DNA of 64,000 nucleotides from Agrobacterium tumefaciens (lineage in GTDB: Bacteria; Pseudomonadota; Alphaproteobacteria; Rhizobiales; Rhizobiaceae): NCBI RefSeq assembly GCF_000834635.1, contig NZ_JXQV01000004.1, forward strand, positions 62,001 to 126,000, given 5' to 3'. The notes under the pieces are model-generated. The model was given only the letters and a program-made list of their open reading frames with translations, ran no database searches and was not told where the DNA came from. Shown piece after piece: positions 16,816-25,795 of this stretch. Within the stretch, counting starts at the first letter, position 1, and each line of letters begins with the position of its first letter. Made by a program: the position numbers and the translations under genes.

Positions 16816-18635
16816 TCGGCAGCAATCTCCATCGGCACTTCGGCATCCAGCTCGATATCAAACCGCGCACCACCTTCATCCAGATTGGTGACACTCAGAC
16901 GCCCACCGAAATCCTTGACGATATTGTAGGAGATGGAAAGCCCAAGGCCCAACCCCTTGCCCACGCCCTTGGTGGAAAAGAACGGATCGAAAATGCGCTC
17001 CATGATCGCGGCAGGCACGCCGGGGCCGTGATCTGAAACGGAGAGGATGATCTTGGCACCATCCTGACGGGCGACAAGATCGATGCGGCGGTCCTCAAGT
17101 CCTTCCACGGCATCAGCGGCGTTGGAGATGATGTTGACCAGAACCTGCTGAAGCCGCACGGGACCGGCTTTCACCTGAAGAGGCACCGGTCCTAAATCAA
17201 CGCTCAAATCCGCATCCGCTGCCTTTAGTCGCGCATTAACGATCTCCAGCGTGTCGCTGATCACGGCATCAAGCGGCACGGGGCCGAGCTTTTCGTTGGG
17301 CTTGCGCGCGAAATTGCGCAGATGCTTGCCGATGGCGGCCATGCGATCAATCAGCACCGAGATGCGCTTCAGATTATCCGAGGCTTCGCTGACCCTGCCG
17401 CGCTCGATCAGCAGCGAGGCACTTTCCGCATAGGTCTTGGCGGCGGCCAGAGGCTGGTTGAACTCATGGGAAAGGGCAGCGGACATCTGGCCCAGTGCGG
17501 CAAGCTTGCCAGCCTGGATCAGATCCTTCTGGGTTTTGCGCAGCCGCTTTTCGGTCTGCCGCCGCTCGGCAATTTCATGCTTGATGTCGACATTGACGCG
17601 GGCGAGATCTGCGGTGCGCTCTTCCACCCGCCGCTCCAGTTCAGCCTGCGCTTCTGCCTGGTGGACCAGCCGGTCCTGAAGCCGCTTGCGCCGTTGCAGC
17701 ATGGCGGCGATGACAGCGCCTGCAAGGCAGAGGCACAGCATGATGGCGATCATGGTCGTCTGCACCTGCGTGCGCACGGAGCTGGTGTCCATCAGCACAT
17801 TCACCGTCCAGCCAGCGTCGGGCATCGGCTGGGAAAGGAAGATATACTCGCGCTCGGATTGGCCTTCGCGGATGGTCATCAGGTCGTGGGTGCCGAAGGT
17901 GCTGCGAGTCAGGTCAAGCTGCGTGAGGTTGGCATCGGCATAGCGGCGCGAGCCTTCCGTGCGGGCTATCCGGTCCGGCGTCAGTGGCTGGATGGCAGCG
18001 TAGAGCCATTCCGGCGTGCCCGTCATGAAGATGATGCCTTCGGGATCGTTGACGAAAATCCGGTTCTCGCCATTGCCGAAGGATGCCTCGATGCCTTCAA
18101 TATCCACCTTGAAGACGATGACGCCCTTGATCTCTCCCTTGAAGAGAATGGGGGAGGCGAAATAATAGCCGCGCTTGTGCGAGGTTGTGCCCAGCGCGAA
18201 GAACTTGGATTGCTGACCTTTCGCGGCATCCTGAAAATAGGGACGGTAGCTGAAATTCTGGCCGACGAAGCTCGCCGGACCATCATAATTGCTGGCGGCA
18301 ATCGTCTCGCCATCCAGCGTCATGATGTAGATGTCGGAGGATTTCAGCAGGTCGTTGATGGATTTCAGGTAGATATTGGCGCGAAGCCGCAAGGCCTGAT
18401 CCTGCGGATGGGCGACAAGCTCCTCTATATCATCATGATCCGCCATCAAGGCGGGCAGGGGCTCATAACGGCTCAGATGCCCGCCAAGAGCCGAGACCGC
18501 CAGCCGCAGCGTCGTGCCGCCCTGTGCCGCCACCTCATCGAAATAGCTCTCTGCGACCAGATCGCTTCCCCGGGTCAAGGCAATGCCGCCAAGGCTGAGG
18601 CATACAAGCACAATGCCGATCCAGCGATATTTCAC
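16812..18635 (-). CDS. Sensor histidine kinase, DctB-like
   Basis: The 607-residue inner-membrane kinase has a first membrane segment (about 5-22), a periplasmic double-PAS/Cache-like domain with DctB-type motifs (GQNFSYRPYFQD and GTTSHKRGYYFASPI), and a second membrane segment (about 293-312). A coiled coil, the DHp domain (His390 in LSHEFNQPLAAAKTYA), and an ATPase domain (DHGPGVP, GLGLGLSIS) follow. A GTG start at 18635 is chosen because GGAGGG lies 9 bases upstream; 24 in-frame upstream codons lack such a site. It likely senses a carboxylate and phosphorylates the next gene's product. Confidence 0.9.
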   Translation of the reverse strand: MKYRWIGIVLVCLSLGGIALTRGSDLVAESYFDEVAAQGGTTLRLAVSALGGHLSRYEPLPALMADHDDIEELVAHPQDQALRLRANIYLKSINDLLKSSDIYIMTLDGETIAASNYDGPASFVGQNFSYRPYFQDAAKGQQSKFFALGTTSHKRGYYFASPILFKGEIKGVIVFKVDIEGIEASFGNGENRIFVNDPEGIIFMTGTPEWLYAAIQPLTPDRIARTEGSRRYADANLTQLDLTRSTFGTHDLMTIREGQSEREYIFLSQPMPDAGWTVNVLMDTSSVRTQVQTTMIAIMLCLCLAGAVIAAMLQRRKRLQDRLVHQAEAQAELERRVEERTADLARVNVDIKHEIAERRQTEKRLRKTQKDLIQAGKLAALGQMSAALSHEFNQPLAAAKTYAESASLLIERGRVSEASDNLKRISVLIDRMAAIGKHLRNFARKPNEKLGPVPLDAVISDTLEIVNARLKAADADLSVDLGPVPLQVKAGPVRLQQVLVNIISNAADAVEGLEDRRIDLVARQDGAKIILSVSDHGPGVPAAIMERIFDPFFSTKGVGKGLGLGLSISYNIVKDFGGRLSVTNLDEGGARFDIELDAEVPMEIAAE

Positions 18636-18763
18636 CGGTCTATTCCCTCCACATCCAGACTTATCAAGCCTGCTCCCATGGAGAACTCTAGAGCCATTCA
18701 GGCGCAAATGGAAACATCAGGCCGCGCATATTTTCGTTGGCGCGAGAGAGGCAGGTGCCTGAA

Positions 18764-18792
18764 ACAAAAAAGCCGACCTAAAGGCCGGCTTT
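18764..18792 (-). terminator. Intrinsic terminator after rpmF
   Basis: A 10-bp stem (18769-18778 with 18783-18792, one G-T pair) and a TTTA loop on the minus strand are followed by six T (plus-strand A at 18765-18770). It lies 27 bases past the rpmF stop. Confidence 0.85.
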
Positions 18793-18818
18793 CTCGAAAA
18801 CGGTAGAATGCGCAGAAA

Positions 18819-19004
18819 TTATGCGCTTTCCTTTGGTGTCAGAACCTGACGGCCACGGTACATGCCTGTCTTCAGGTCGATGTGGTGTGGGCGGCGAAGT
18901 TCGCCGGAGTTCTTGTCTTCAACGTAGGTTGCCGACTTCAGGCCATCGGCCGAACGACGCATGCCGCGCTTGGACGGGCTTGTTTTTCTCTTAGGTACTG
19001 CCAT
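18819..19004 (-). CDS. rpmF: Large ribosomal subunit protein bL32
   Basis: The 61-residue basic protein begins [18 protein letters not shown], the conserved start of bL32. It lacks the four zinc-binding Cys found in some bL32 versions, as is usual in alphaproteobacteria. It is a structural part of the 50S subunit. It appears to be monocistronic with its own terminator. Confidence 0.97.
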   Translation of the reverse strand: MAVPKRKTSPSKRGMRRSADGLKSATYVEDKNSGELRRPHHIDLKTGMYRGRQVLTPKESA

Positions 19005-19195
19005 TTGTGTAACTCCAATTCAGCGGCGAAACACGCGAACCAGCCAGAACAAGGGCCTGATGTCATGTTTCTTTATTCGGAAATTTGGCGCGCTTATACA
19101 TGCCTCCCGGAGCTTTGACCAGCCCCGGCGCATAATTTTTCAAAAATGCCTGATTCGAGACGATGGATCCCTGCGACGGATTTCACTCCATAGCA

Positions 19196-19918
19196 TCACC
19201 CCGGTTCAAAAACCATCAATTCCTCAAAATGCTTCATATCGTCGAATTCACAAAATGCCGGTGGCCGCATCTCAAGAACGGGCACTTCGGAGCGCAGCTC
19301 CTCAAGGCATTCATCCAGTGTTCTTTGCCACATGGGCAGGCTGGCCGGATCGAACCAGCGGATGACATAGGCGAAGGTGATATGAAATTCGTAAGTGTCG
19401 TGATCGGGATGCCGGTAGCCGAAGACCTCGGCAAAGGCATTGCGCCACGCGGCGATGATCCTGTCATCTTCGGCGGTTGCTTCGCAAAGCGTCAGCCCGT
19501 TCGGCGTGACGGCCTTGACCTGCATGGCGAAGGCCGGAAGCCTTGCAAAGCCCTCGAGCTTTTCGAGATAATACTCCGTCATCTGGGTGATGGATGCCGT
19601 GGCAGGCATTTCCCTTGGCCAGAAGGGCCAGTCGCGGCGATACTCGATAATGCCCTGAAACACCGTCATATGGAGGCTGGAAACAGGGGTAAAGGCCAGA
19701 TGGCTTGAGGCCTGCGGCATGTCCAGAATGCGCTGACGGGCCTTGACGATGGCATGCTGCGTTCGCGACCCTTCCACCAGATGGCACACGACCGTATTGC
19801 CGGGCTCATGCAGGAACGTGCCGCTCATATCGAACCGGGTGCCGAGATGGCGTGGTGGCAGATCGTTATGAGCGGTGGAGAAGATGGTCAGCGCGGGTGA
19901 AACGAACGGTGCGTGCAT
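19196..19918 (-). CDS. DUF1868 protein of the 2H phosphoesterase type
   Basis: The 240-residue soluble protein contains two short His motifs, SSLHMTVF (about residues 80-87) and YEFHITFAY (about 178-186). They match the HxT/HxS pairs of 2H phosphoesterases, a fold used by RNA ligase-like and cyclic phosphodiesterase enzymes. Overall length and the segments LGTRFD and FQGIIEYRRD suggest DUF1868. Its substrate is unknown. The ATG at 19918 has AGGGAG upstream; a GTG start 36 bases earlier is possible. Confidence 0.7.
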   Translation of the reverse strand: MHAPFVSPALTIFSTAHNDLPPRHLGTRFDMSGTFLHEPGNTVVCHLVEGSRTQHAIVKARQRILDMPQASSHLAFTPVSSLHMTVFQGIIEYRRDWPFWPREMPATASITQMTEYYLEKLEGFARLPAFAMQVKAVTPNGLTLCEATAEDDRIIAAWRNAFAEVFGYRHPDHDTYEFHITFAYVIRWFDPASLPMWQRTLDECLEELRSEVPVLEMRPPAFCEFDDMKHFEELMVFEPG

Positions 19919-19993
19919 GATGCTTGAAGCTCCCTGGGGGTAAGGCAGCTTCACCTACGCCCGGCACGCGACACGCCGATGACACCCTCTGGA

Positions 19994-22981
19994 TCAGTGC
20001 GCCTCGTCCCAGTTGGTGGCGGCGCGGGCATCCACCTTCAAAGGCACGCGCATGTCGATGGCGGGCATTGCCGCATTTTCCATGATGGACACGACGAGGG
20101 GCAGCGTCTTGTCGATTTCGCCGTCCTCGACCTCGAAGATCAATTCGTCATGCACCTGCAACAACATACGTGCCGAGAGATTGGCCTTTTCCAGCGCCGG
20201 TTCGATGCGGATCATGGCCCGGCGGATGATATCGGCAGCCGAACCCTGAATGGGCGCATTGATGGCCGCACGCTCGTTGAAGGAGCGCACTGACGGGTTG
20301 GATGACCGGATCTCGGGGTAATGGATGCGGCGACCGAAGATGGTTTCGACATAGCCCATGTCGCGGGCATAGGTCTTGGTGCTGTCCATATAATCGCGGA
20401 TGCCGGGGAAGCGCTCGAAATATTTCTTGATGTAATCGCCAGCTTCGCTGCGGCCAATGCCCAGCTGATTGGCAAGGCCGAAGGCCGAAATGCCGTAGAT
20501 GATGCCGAAGTTGATCGCCTTGGCGCGTCTGCGCACGTCAGACGGCATGCCTTCTACTGGAACGCCGAACATTTCCGACGCCGTCATCGCATGAATGTCG
20601 ATGCCCTCGGCAAAGGCATTTCGCAGCTGAGGAATATCGGCGACATGCGCCAGAACCCGAAGCTCGATCTGGCTGTAATCGGCAGACAGGAGCTTGTGAT
20701 CGGGCGTCGAGATGAAGGCGGTGCGGATCTTGCGGCCTTCGGCTGTTCGCACCGGAATATTCTGCAAATTCGGTTCTGACGACGACAGGCGGCCTGTGGT
20801 GGTGGACGCCAGCGAGTAGGAGGTGTGCACACGTTTCGTTTCCGGGTGAACATAGCCGGGAAGGGCATCCGTATAGGTGGATTTCAGCTTGGTCAGTTGG
20901 CGCCAGTCCACGATCTTGCGGGGAAATTCAGCACCTTCGGCGGCCAGATCTTCCAGAACCTGAGCTGATGTCGACCATTGCCCGGTCTTGGTCTTGGAGC
21001 CACCGGGCAAGCCCATCTTGCCGAACAGAATATCGCCCAGCTGCTTGGGAGAGCCGACATTGAACTTCTCGCCGGCAAGCTCGTAAATCTCGTCTTCATA
21101 GGCGGCTGCCTTTTGTGCAAGCTCGCCCGACAGGCGCGACAGGATCTGCCGGTCAACGGTAATGCCGCGCTCTTCCATGGCGGCCAGCACCGGAAGAAGC
21201 GGGCGCTCCAGCCGCTCGTAGACCGTCGTCAGCCTGTCAGCGACAAGGCGCGGCTTCAGCACCATCCAGAGCCGCAGGGTCACATCTGCATCTTCGGCGG
21301 CATAGGCGGTGGCCTTGTCGATATCGACAAAGTCGAAGGTCACGCCGGATTTGCCGGAACCCGCCACATCCTTATAGGCAATCGGAGTGTGGCCCAGCCA
21401 CCGTTCAGACAGGGCATCCATGCCGTGCAGGCCCTTGCCCGCTTCCAGCACGTAGGACATGAGCATCGTATCATCAAAGCTCTGCATGGTGATGCCAAGG
21501 CGCTTCACCAGCAGGTAGTCGTATTTCAGGTTCTGCGCGACCTTGAGGATGGCAGGATCTTCCAGCAGCAGCTTCAACCGGTCAAGCGCATCGTTGAACG
21601 GGATCTGGTCCGGGGCAAGCTTGATGCCATCGCTGAAAAGATCGCCGCCGGAGCCGGTCTTGTGGCTCATCGGCACATAGGCGGCAATGATATTGGCGCC
21701 GCTGGCATCCTTGCCATTATCAGCAATGGCCAGCGAAAAGCCGACCAGTTGCGCCTGCATGGGATCAAGCGATGTGGTTTCCGTGTCAAACGCCACGACG
21801 CCGGTTTCCCGCGCCATGGCAATCCAGCGGTCCAGCTCCTCGACGGTGCGAATGGTCTGGTAGGAGGTCGTATCGATCTTGGATGCGGAGAAGATCGCTT
21901 CGCGTGAGGATGCGAGGCCCGCAGGCGAGGTGCCTTCCATTTTCGATGCGATGCCGGGTATCCCGACTGCACTTTCATCGAGCGAAATCGGCTGGTCAGT
22001 CGAGGCCGCGCCTGCGGCATCCAGATCAGGACCGCGAGCAAGCGCCCCGCGCTCGACAGCCACATGGGCGGCGTCGATGACGGCTGCATCCGCCCCCGTT
22101 GCTTCGGCAACGCGCCGTGTCAGCGTGGTAAATTCCATGGCCTTCAGGAAGGCGATGAGCTTGGGCCCATCCTGCGGCTCCAGCGTCAGGGCATCGAGCG
22201 CCATTTCCAGCGGCACATCGGTGCGCAGAGCCACGAGCTGGCGCGACAGTCTGGCCAGCTCGGCATTGGCGATGATGTTTTCGCGGCGTTTCTGCTGCTT
22301 GATTTCGCCTGCGCGGGCCAGAAGCGTATCGAGATCGCCGTATTCCTCCAGCAATTGCGCCGCCGTCTTCGGGCCAATGCCGGGAATGCCGGGAATATTA
22401 TCGGTGGAGTCACCGGTCATGGCCTGCAGGTCGATCATCTTTTCGGGCGCCACGCCCCACTTCTCGATCACATCGGGAACGCCGATCTGCTTGTCCTTCA
22501 TCGCGTCATACATATGCACATTGGCGCTGACGAGCTGCATCAGGTCCTTGTCCGACGAAATGATCGTAACGTCAGCTCCGATGGCTTCTGCCTGACGGGC
22601 GTAAGTTGCGATGATATCGTCTGCCTCAAAACCTTCGGTCTCGATGCAGGGCAGGTTGAAGGCGCGGGTCGCCTGGCGGATCAGGCCGAATTGCGGCACC
22701 AGATCTTCCGGCGGGGCCGAGCGGTTGGCCTTATAGAGATCGTAAAGCTCGTTGCGGAACGTCTTCGAGGAATAGTCGAAAATGACAGCGAAATGGGTGG
22801 GCGTGACCCCCACATCTGTGTTGCGGGCATCCTTCAACAGCTTCCACAACATGTTGCAGAAACCTGAGACGGCATTGACCGGCAAGCCATCCGATTTGCG
22901 GTTGAGCGCGGGGATGGCATGGAACGCCCGGAAAATGAAACCGGAGCCGTCTACGAGGAAGAGGTGATCGCCTTTTTTCAT
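19994..22981 (-). CDS. polA: DNA polymerase I
   Basis: The 995-residue enzyme has all three domains. The 5'-3' exonuclease is at about 1-300 (FLVDGSGFIFRAFHA, EADDIIATYA, SSDKDLMQLV). The 3'-5' exonuclease is at about 375-575 and appears active because FDTETTSLD is intact. The polymerase is at about 600-995 (SADYSQIELRVLAH, RRAKAINFGIIYGISAFGLA, VHDELIFEV). It fills gaps in repair and removes Okazaki primers. The ATG at 22981 gives MKKGDHLFLVDGSG; another in-frame ATG lies 9 bases upstream, and neither has a strong Shine-Dalgarno. Confidence 0.96.
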   Translation of the reverse strand: MKKGDHLFLVDGSGFIFRAFHAIPALNRKSDGLPVNAVSGFCNMLWKLLKDARNTDVGVTPTHFAVIFDYSSKTFRNELYDLYKANRSAPPEDLVPQFGLIRQATRAFNLPCIETEGFEADDIIATYARQAEAIGADVTIISSDKDLMQLVSANVHMYDAMKDKQIGVPDVIEKWGVAPEKMIDLQAMTGDSTDNIPGIPGIGPKTAAQLLEEYGDLDTLLARAGEIKQQKRRENIIANAELARLSRQLVALRTDVPLEMALDALTLEPQDGPKLIAFLKAMEFTTLTRRVAEATGADAAVIDAAHVAVERGALARGPDLDAAGAASTDQPISLDESAVGIPGIASKMEGTSPAGLASSREAIFSASKIDTTSYQTIRTVEELDRWIAMARETGVVAFDTETTSLDPMQAQLVGFSLAIADNGKDASGANIIAAYVPMSHKTGSGGDLFSDGIKLAPDQIPFNDALDRLKLLLEDPAILKVAQNLKYDYLLVKRLGITMQSFDDTMLMSYVLEAGKGLHGMDALSERWLGHTPIAYKDVAGSGKSGVTFDFVDIDKATAYAAEDADVTLRLWMVLKPRLVADRLTTVYERLERPLLPVLAAMEERGITVDRQILSRLSGELAQKAAAYEDEIYELAGEKFNVGSPKQLGDILFGKMGLPGGSKTKTGQWSTSAQVLEDLAAEGAEFPRKIVDWRQLTKLKSTYTDALPGYVHPETKRVHTSYSLASTTTGRLSSSEPNLQNIPVRTAEGRKIRTAFISTPDHKLLSADYSQIELRVLAHVADIPQLRNAFAEGIDIHAMTASEMFGVPVEGMPSDVRRRAKAINFGIIYGISAFGLANQLGIGRSEAGDYIKKYFERFPGIRDYMDSTKTYARDMGYVETIFGRRIHYPEIRSSNPSVRSFNERAAINAPIQGSAADIIRRAMIRIEPALEKANLSARMLLQVHDELIFEVEDGEIDKTLPLVVSIMENAAMPAIDMRVPLKVDARAATNWDEAH

Positions 22982-23213
22982 GGGAAGCATGGATAGCGTG
23001 GGCCATGGGTGCCGTCCAGACAAAGTTAACCTTTTAGACCGGCAACCCACTGTTTCCGAGCGCCCTGAAACCGCCCGCCATCTTCACCAGAACGTTACAA
23101 ATTTGTAATCCTGGCTTCCCTTGAAAAGCCTCATTTGGAGCCTCATTTCTTTAACGACGGCGACTGATCACGCCGTAGTCTGATTGCAGGCTCGTCCCCC
23201 GCCGCGTCAGACC

Positions 23214-23250
23214 GGACAAAGGCCTATCCCCCCTCTCCGGGCCTTTGTCC
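23214..23250 (+). other. Strong hairpin, possible first part of a small RNA
   Basis: An 11-bp perfect stem (GGACAAAGGCC 23214-23224 with GGCCTTTGTCC 23240-23250) surrounds a C-rich 15-base loop. It is followed by TTC only, so it is not a good terminator. Confidence 0.5.
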
Positions 23251-23261
23251 TTCAACATAAA

Positions 23262-23298
23262 CGCCATGGCTGTCCCCTCCCGGCCATGGCGTTTTTTT
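23262..23298 (+). terminator. Orphan intrinsic terminator
   Basis: A 9-bp stem (CGCCATGGC 23262-23270 with GCCATGGCG 23283-23291) is followed by seven T (23292-23298). No plus-strand coding gene lies upstream, since polA is divergent, so it may end a small RNA. Confidence 0.75.
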
Positions 23299-23409
23299 AT
23301 GCCGCCGTTCAGGCCGGGTCTGCGCACATGTTTCGCGAAAGCCTGCGCATTTACCCTGGGGAAATGGACATTGCGGATGACTGCCGTCTGCGACCCCGGA
23401 AACGAAGAT

Positions 23410-23853
23410 ATGCGTTTTTCACGAAACGATTCGGCCACCTATCTTTCGGCTCAATTGGCAAAGACCTTCTCGTCGGCGCTGAATGCACGTGCCCGGACGC
23501 TTGGCTTCTCGCGAGGGCAATTTCCCGTGTTACTGGAGCTGTGGAGCGAAGACGGGCTGACGCAGCGGCAATTGCTGGACCGTGTCGATGTGGAGCAGGC
23601 AACGCTTGCCAACACGCTGGCCCGCATGGAACGCGACGGGCTGATCGAGCGAAAGCCACACCCGCGTGACCGGCGCGCCCAGATCATAGAGCTGACGGCC
23701 AAGGGGCGGGGGCTGGAAGAAACCGCCATTTCCGCATCCATGGCGACGGATGACGCGATTCTCTCGGGCTTTCTGAGGTTCGAGCGTCACCTTCTTCTGG
23801 AATATATGAGCCGGGCCATCAAGGCTGGGAAAGCGCCAGACGCGAAAGCATGA
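23410..23853 (+). CDS. MarR-family transcriptional regulator
   Basis: The 147-residue protein has a winged helix-turn-helix domain with MarR signatures: LTQRQLLDRVDVEQATLANTLARMERDGLIERK and the wing HPRDRRAQIIELTAKG. MarR proteins are dimeric repressors that usually respond to phenolic or oxidising compounds. The start at 23410 has GGAAACG upstream; an ATG 33 bases earlier is also possible. No MarR-type operator was assigned; the palindrome at 23095-23108 is a candidate but is 300 bases away. Confidence 0.88.
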   Translation: MRFSRNDSATYLSAQLAKTFSSALNARARTLGFSRGQFPVLLELWSEDGLTQRQLLDRVDVEQATLANTLARMERDGLIERKPHPRDRRAQIIELTAKGRGLEETAISASMATDDAILSGFLRFERHLLLEYMSRAIKAGKAPDAKA

Positions 23854-23944
23854 CAAAACGCGAAGGCATGAAATGATTTTCCGGCTCGATCCATGAGCCG
23901 CTTTGCTTTATCCTGCGGCAATCTTCGCATGACAGGATCGCGTA

Positions 23945-25336
23945 ATGACAGACATATCCCCCGTTCTCTCGGCGGTTGACGACAATCTCACAGCCAGCCT
24001 CGACAGACTTTTCGAACTCGTTCGTCTGAAGTCGATTTCGACAGACCCGAGCTACAAGGCTGAATGCCGCAAGGCCGCCGAATGGCTGGTGCGTGATTTG
24101 ACGACGATCGGTTTCGATGCCTCGATCAGAGACACTGCTGGCCATCCCATGGTCGTTGCCCATCATGACGGTGCGCAGCCGGATGCGCCGCATGTGCTGT
24201 TTTACGGCCATTATGATGTCCAGCCAGTGGACCCGATCGAGCTATGGGAAAATGACCCGTTCGAACCTGCACTGAAAGACATTGGCGGCGGCCGCAAGGT
24301 CATGACGGGCCGTGGCACATCCGACGACAAGGGTCAGTTGATGACCTTCGTGGAAGCATGTCGGGCTTACAAGCAGGTGCACGGCTCGCTGCCGCTGCGC
24401 ATCACCATCCTGTTCGAGGGTGAAGAAGAATCCGGCTCGCCATCGCTGAAGCCATTCCTGGATGCCAATGCAGACGAGCTGAAGGCGGAATATGCGCTGG
24501 TGTGCGACACCAGCATGTGGAACACGGAAACGCCTGCCATTGCTGCGGCTCTGCGCGGTCTGGTCGGCGAGGAAATCGTCGTCACCGCCGCCGATCGTGA
24601 TCTTCACTCCGGTCTGTTTGGTGGTGCGGCTGCCAACCCCATCCATATCTTGACGAAGATTCTCGCTGGATTGCATGACGAGACCGGCAAGGTCACGCTT
24701 GCAGGTTTCTACGATGGTGTTGAAGAAACACCGTCCAACATCAAGGCATCCTGGGACAATCTCGGCCTGACGGCGGAAGGTTTTCTGGGCGGCGTCGGCT
24801 TGTCCGTTCCTGCAGGCGAAAAGGGCCGGTCGGTTCTGGAGCTGACCTGGGCACGCCCGACGGCCGAGGTGAACGGCATTACCGGCGGTTACACCGGAGA
24901 GGGCTTCAAGACGGTGATCGCGGCCAAGGCTTCCGCCAAGGTCTCCTTCCGTCTGGTGGGCAGCCAAGACCCGGCAGCCATCCGCGAAAGCTTCCGCGCC
25001 TATGTGCGCTCGCAGATCCCGGCAGATTGCTCGGTGGATTTCCATGAACATGGCGGCTCGCCTGCGATCCAGCTTTCCTATGATTCGCCTGCGCTGACGA
25101 AGGCCAAAAACGCGCTTTCGGACGAATGGGCAAAGCCCGCCGTCGTTATCGGCATGGGTGGGTCCATTCCGATTGTTGGAGACTTCCAGACCATGCTGGG
25201 CATGGATTCGCTGATGATCGGCTTCGGCCTGACCGATGACCGTATCCACTCGCCAAACGAAAAATACGATCTGCAATCCTTCCACAAGGGCATTCGCTCC
25301 TGGGTGCGGATCCTGTCGGCGCTGAGCGTGAAGTAA
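23945..25336 (+). CDS. M20 family dipeptidase (peptidase M20/M25/M40)
   Basis: The 463-residue enzyme has the metal ligands in the expected order: YGHYDVQP (His89, Asp91), RGTSDDKGQ (Asp127/128), EGEEESGS (Glu160-162), VCDTSM and a C-terminal His. A dimerisation domain begins near DLHSGLFGG. M20 dipeptidases of this length cleave small peptides or acylated amino acids with two zinc ions. It lies 91 bases downstream of the MarR gene and is followed by a terminator, so it may be co-transcribed with the regulator. Confidence 0.92.
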   Translation: MTDISPVLSAVDDNLTASLDRLFELVRLKSISTDPSYKAECRKAAEWLVRDLTTIGFDASIRDTAGHPMVVAHHDGAQPDAPHVLFYGHYDVQPVDPIELWENDPFEPALKDIGGGRKVMTGRGTSDDKGQLMTFVEACRAYKQVHGSLPLRITILFEGEEESGSPSLKPFLDANADELKAEYALVCDTSMWNTETPAIAAALRGLVGEEIVVTAADRDLHSGLFGGAAANPIHILTKILAGLHDETGKVTLAGFYDGVEETPSNIKASWDNLGLTAEGFLGGVGLSVPAGEKGRSVLELTWARPTAEVNGITGGYTGEGFKTVIAAKASAKVSFRLVGSQDPAAIRESFRAYVRSQIPADCSVDFHEHGGSPAIQLSYDSPALTKAKNALSDEWAKPAVVIGMGGSIPIVGDFQTMLGMDSLMIGFGLTDDRIHSPNEKYDLQSFHKGIRSWVRILSALSVK

Positions 25337-25340
25337 CAAA

Positions 25341-25376
25341 AAAGGCGCCGCCCCGAAACAAGGGTGGCGCCTTTAT
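25341..25376 (+). terminator. Intrinsic terminator after the M20 peptidase gene
   Basis: A 13-bp stem (25341-25353 with 25362-25374, one mispair) and an 8-base loop start 5 bases past the stop codon. The stem ends in TTT followed by AT. Confidence 0.7.
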
Positions 25377-25395
25377 AGAGATGAAGTCTCTTGAA

Positions 25396-25520
25396 AACAA
25401 AAAGGCCGGGCAAGCCCGACCTTTCATTCCGTTTTTTGCTTCAGTGCCAGTACATCCGTGGTCAAAGTGCAAGAAACGGCTTGGTGTTTCAGCGCGGCGA
25501 CAACACTTGGTTGTCTCTCG
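25396..25520 (-). ncRNA. Candidate CtrA-linked small RNA
   Basis: On the minus strand a promoter-like pair (TTAACC 25550-25555, 17-base spacer, TATAGG 25527-25532) is followed about 125 bases later by an intrinsic terminator. The terminator is an 11-bp stem (25401-25411 with 25414-25424, one mismatch) and a T-rich tail. No open reading frame with family similarity lies between. An internal short hairpin GACAAC/GTTGTC is visible. Existence of the RNA is inferred from promoter plus terminator only. Confidence 0.4.
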
Positions 25521-25526
25521 CGTCTT

Positions 25527-25566
25527 CCTATACATGTTTGCGCTGCTTCGGTTAAGTTTTGGTTAA
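25527..25566 (-). promoter_or_regulatory. Promoter with perfect CtrA box (TTAA-N7-TTAA)
   Basis: TTAA at 25552-25555 and at 25563-25566 are separated by 7 bases, the full CtrA consensus. On the minus strand the downstream half overlaps the -35-like TTAACC, which has a correctly spaced -10-like TATAGG. CtrA is the alphaproteobacterial cell-cycle regulator and often activates from this position. Confidence 0.5.
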
Positions 25567-25726
25567 CGCGTGAACTGCAAACCTGCGATCTGTGACCAGA
25601 TATTCAGAATATTCTGAAACACTCATGAAGCTGTATATCGGAAGGCATCACACGGATTACAAGGCCGCCATCGAAAATTTCCTCTACGGATGACAGCGCA
25701 GGGCGAGGATGAGGTCAGGCCGAAAT

Positions 25727-25754
25727 AGAAAAAGGCCGGGAAAACCCGGCCTTT
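25727..25754 (-). terminator. Intrinsic terminator after the cold-shock gene
   Basis: A 10-bp perfect stem (AAAGGCCGGG 25731-25740 with CCCGGCCTTT 25745-25754) with a 4-base loop is followed on the minus strand by a T run. It lies 41 bases past the gene's stop codon. Confidence 0.85.
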
Positions 25755-25795
25755 AAAGTCTGCATCATCGGTCTCACGACCGATGAAAGCTCCAA

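Larger units (their letters stand above)
22982..23409. other. Gap between polA and the MarR gene with repeats and two hairpins
   Basis: This 428-base gap has no supported gene. It holds a perfect 14-base palindrome TTACAAATTTGTAA (23095-23108), a 10-base direct repeat AGCCTCATTT (23127-23136 and 23139-23148), and two strong plus-strand hairpins (23214-23250 and 23262-23298). The second is a classic terminator although no coding gene precedes it. Confidence 0.7.
25377..25795. other. Gap between the M20 peptidase gene and cspA
   Basis: This 419-base gap has no supported coding gene. It holds a candidate minus-strand small RNA (about 25396-25520) with a CtrA-type box and promoter (25527-25566), and the cspA terminator (25727-25754). 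The bases in between (25567-25726) show nothing I can name. Confidence 0.7.
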
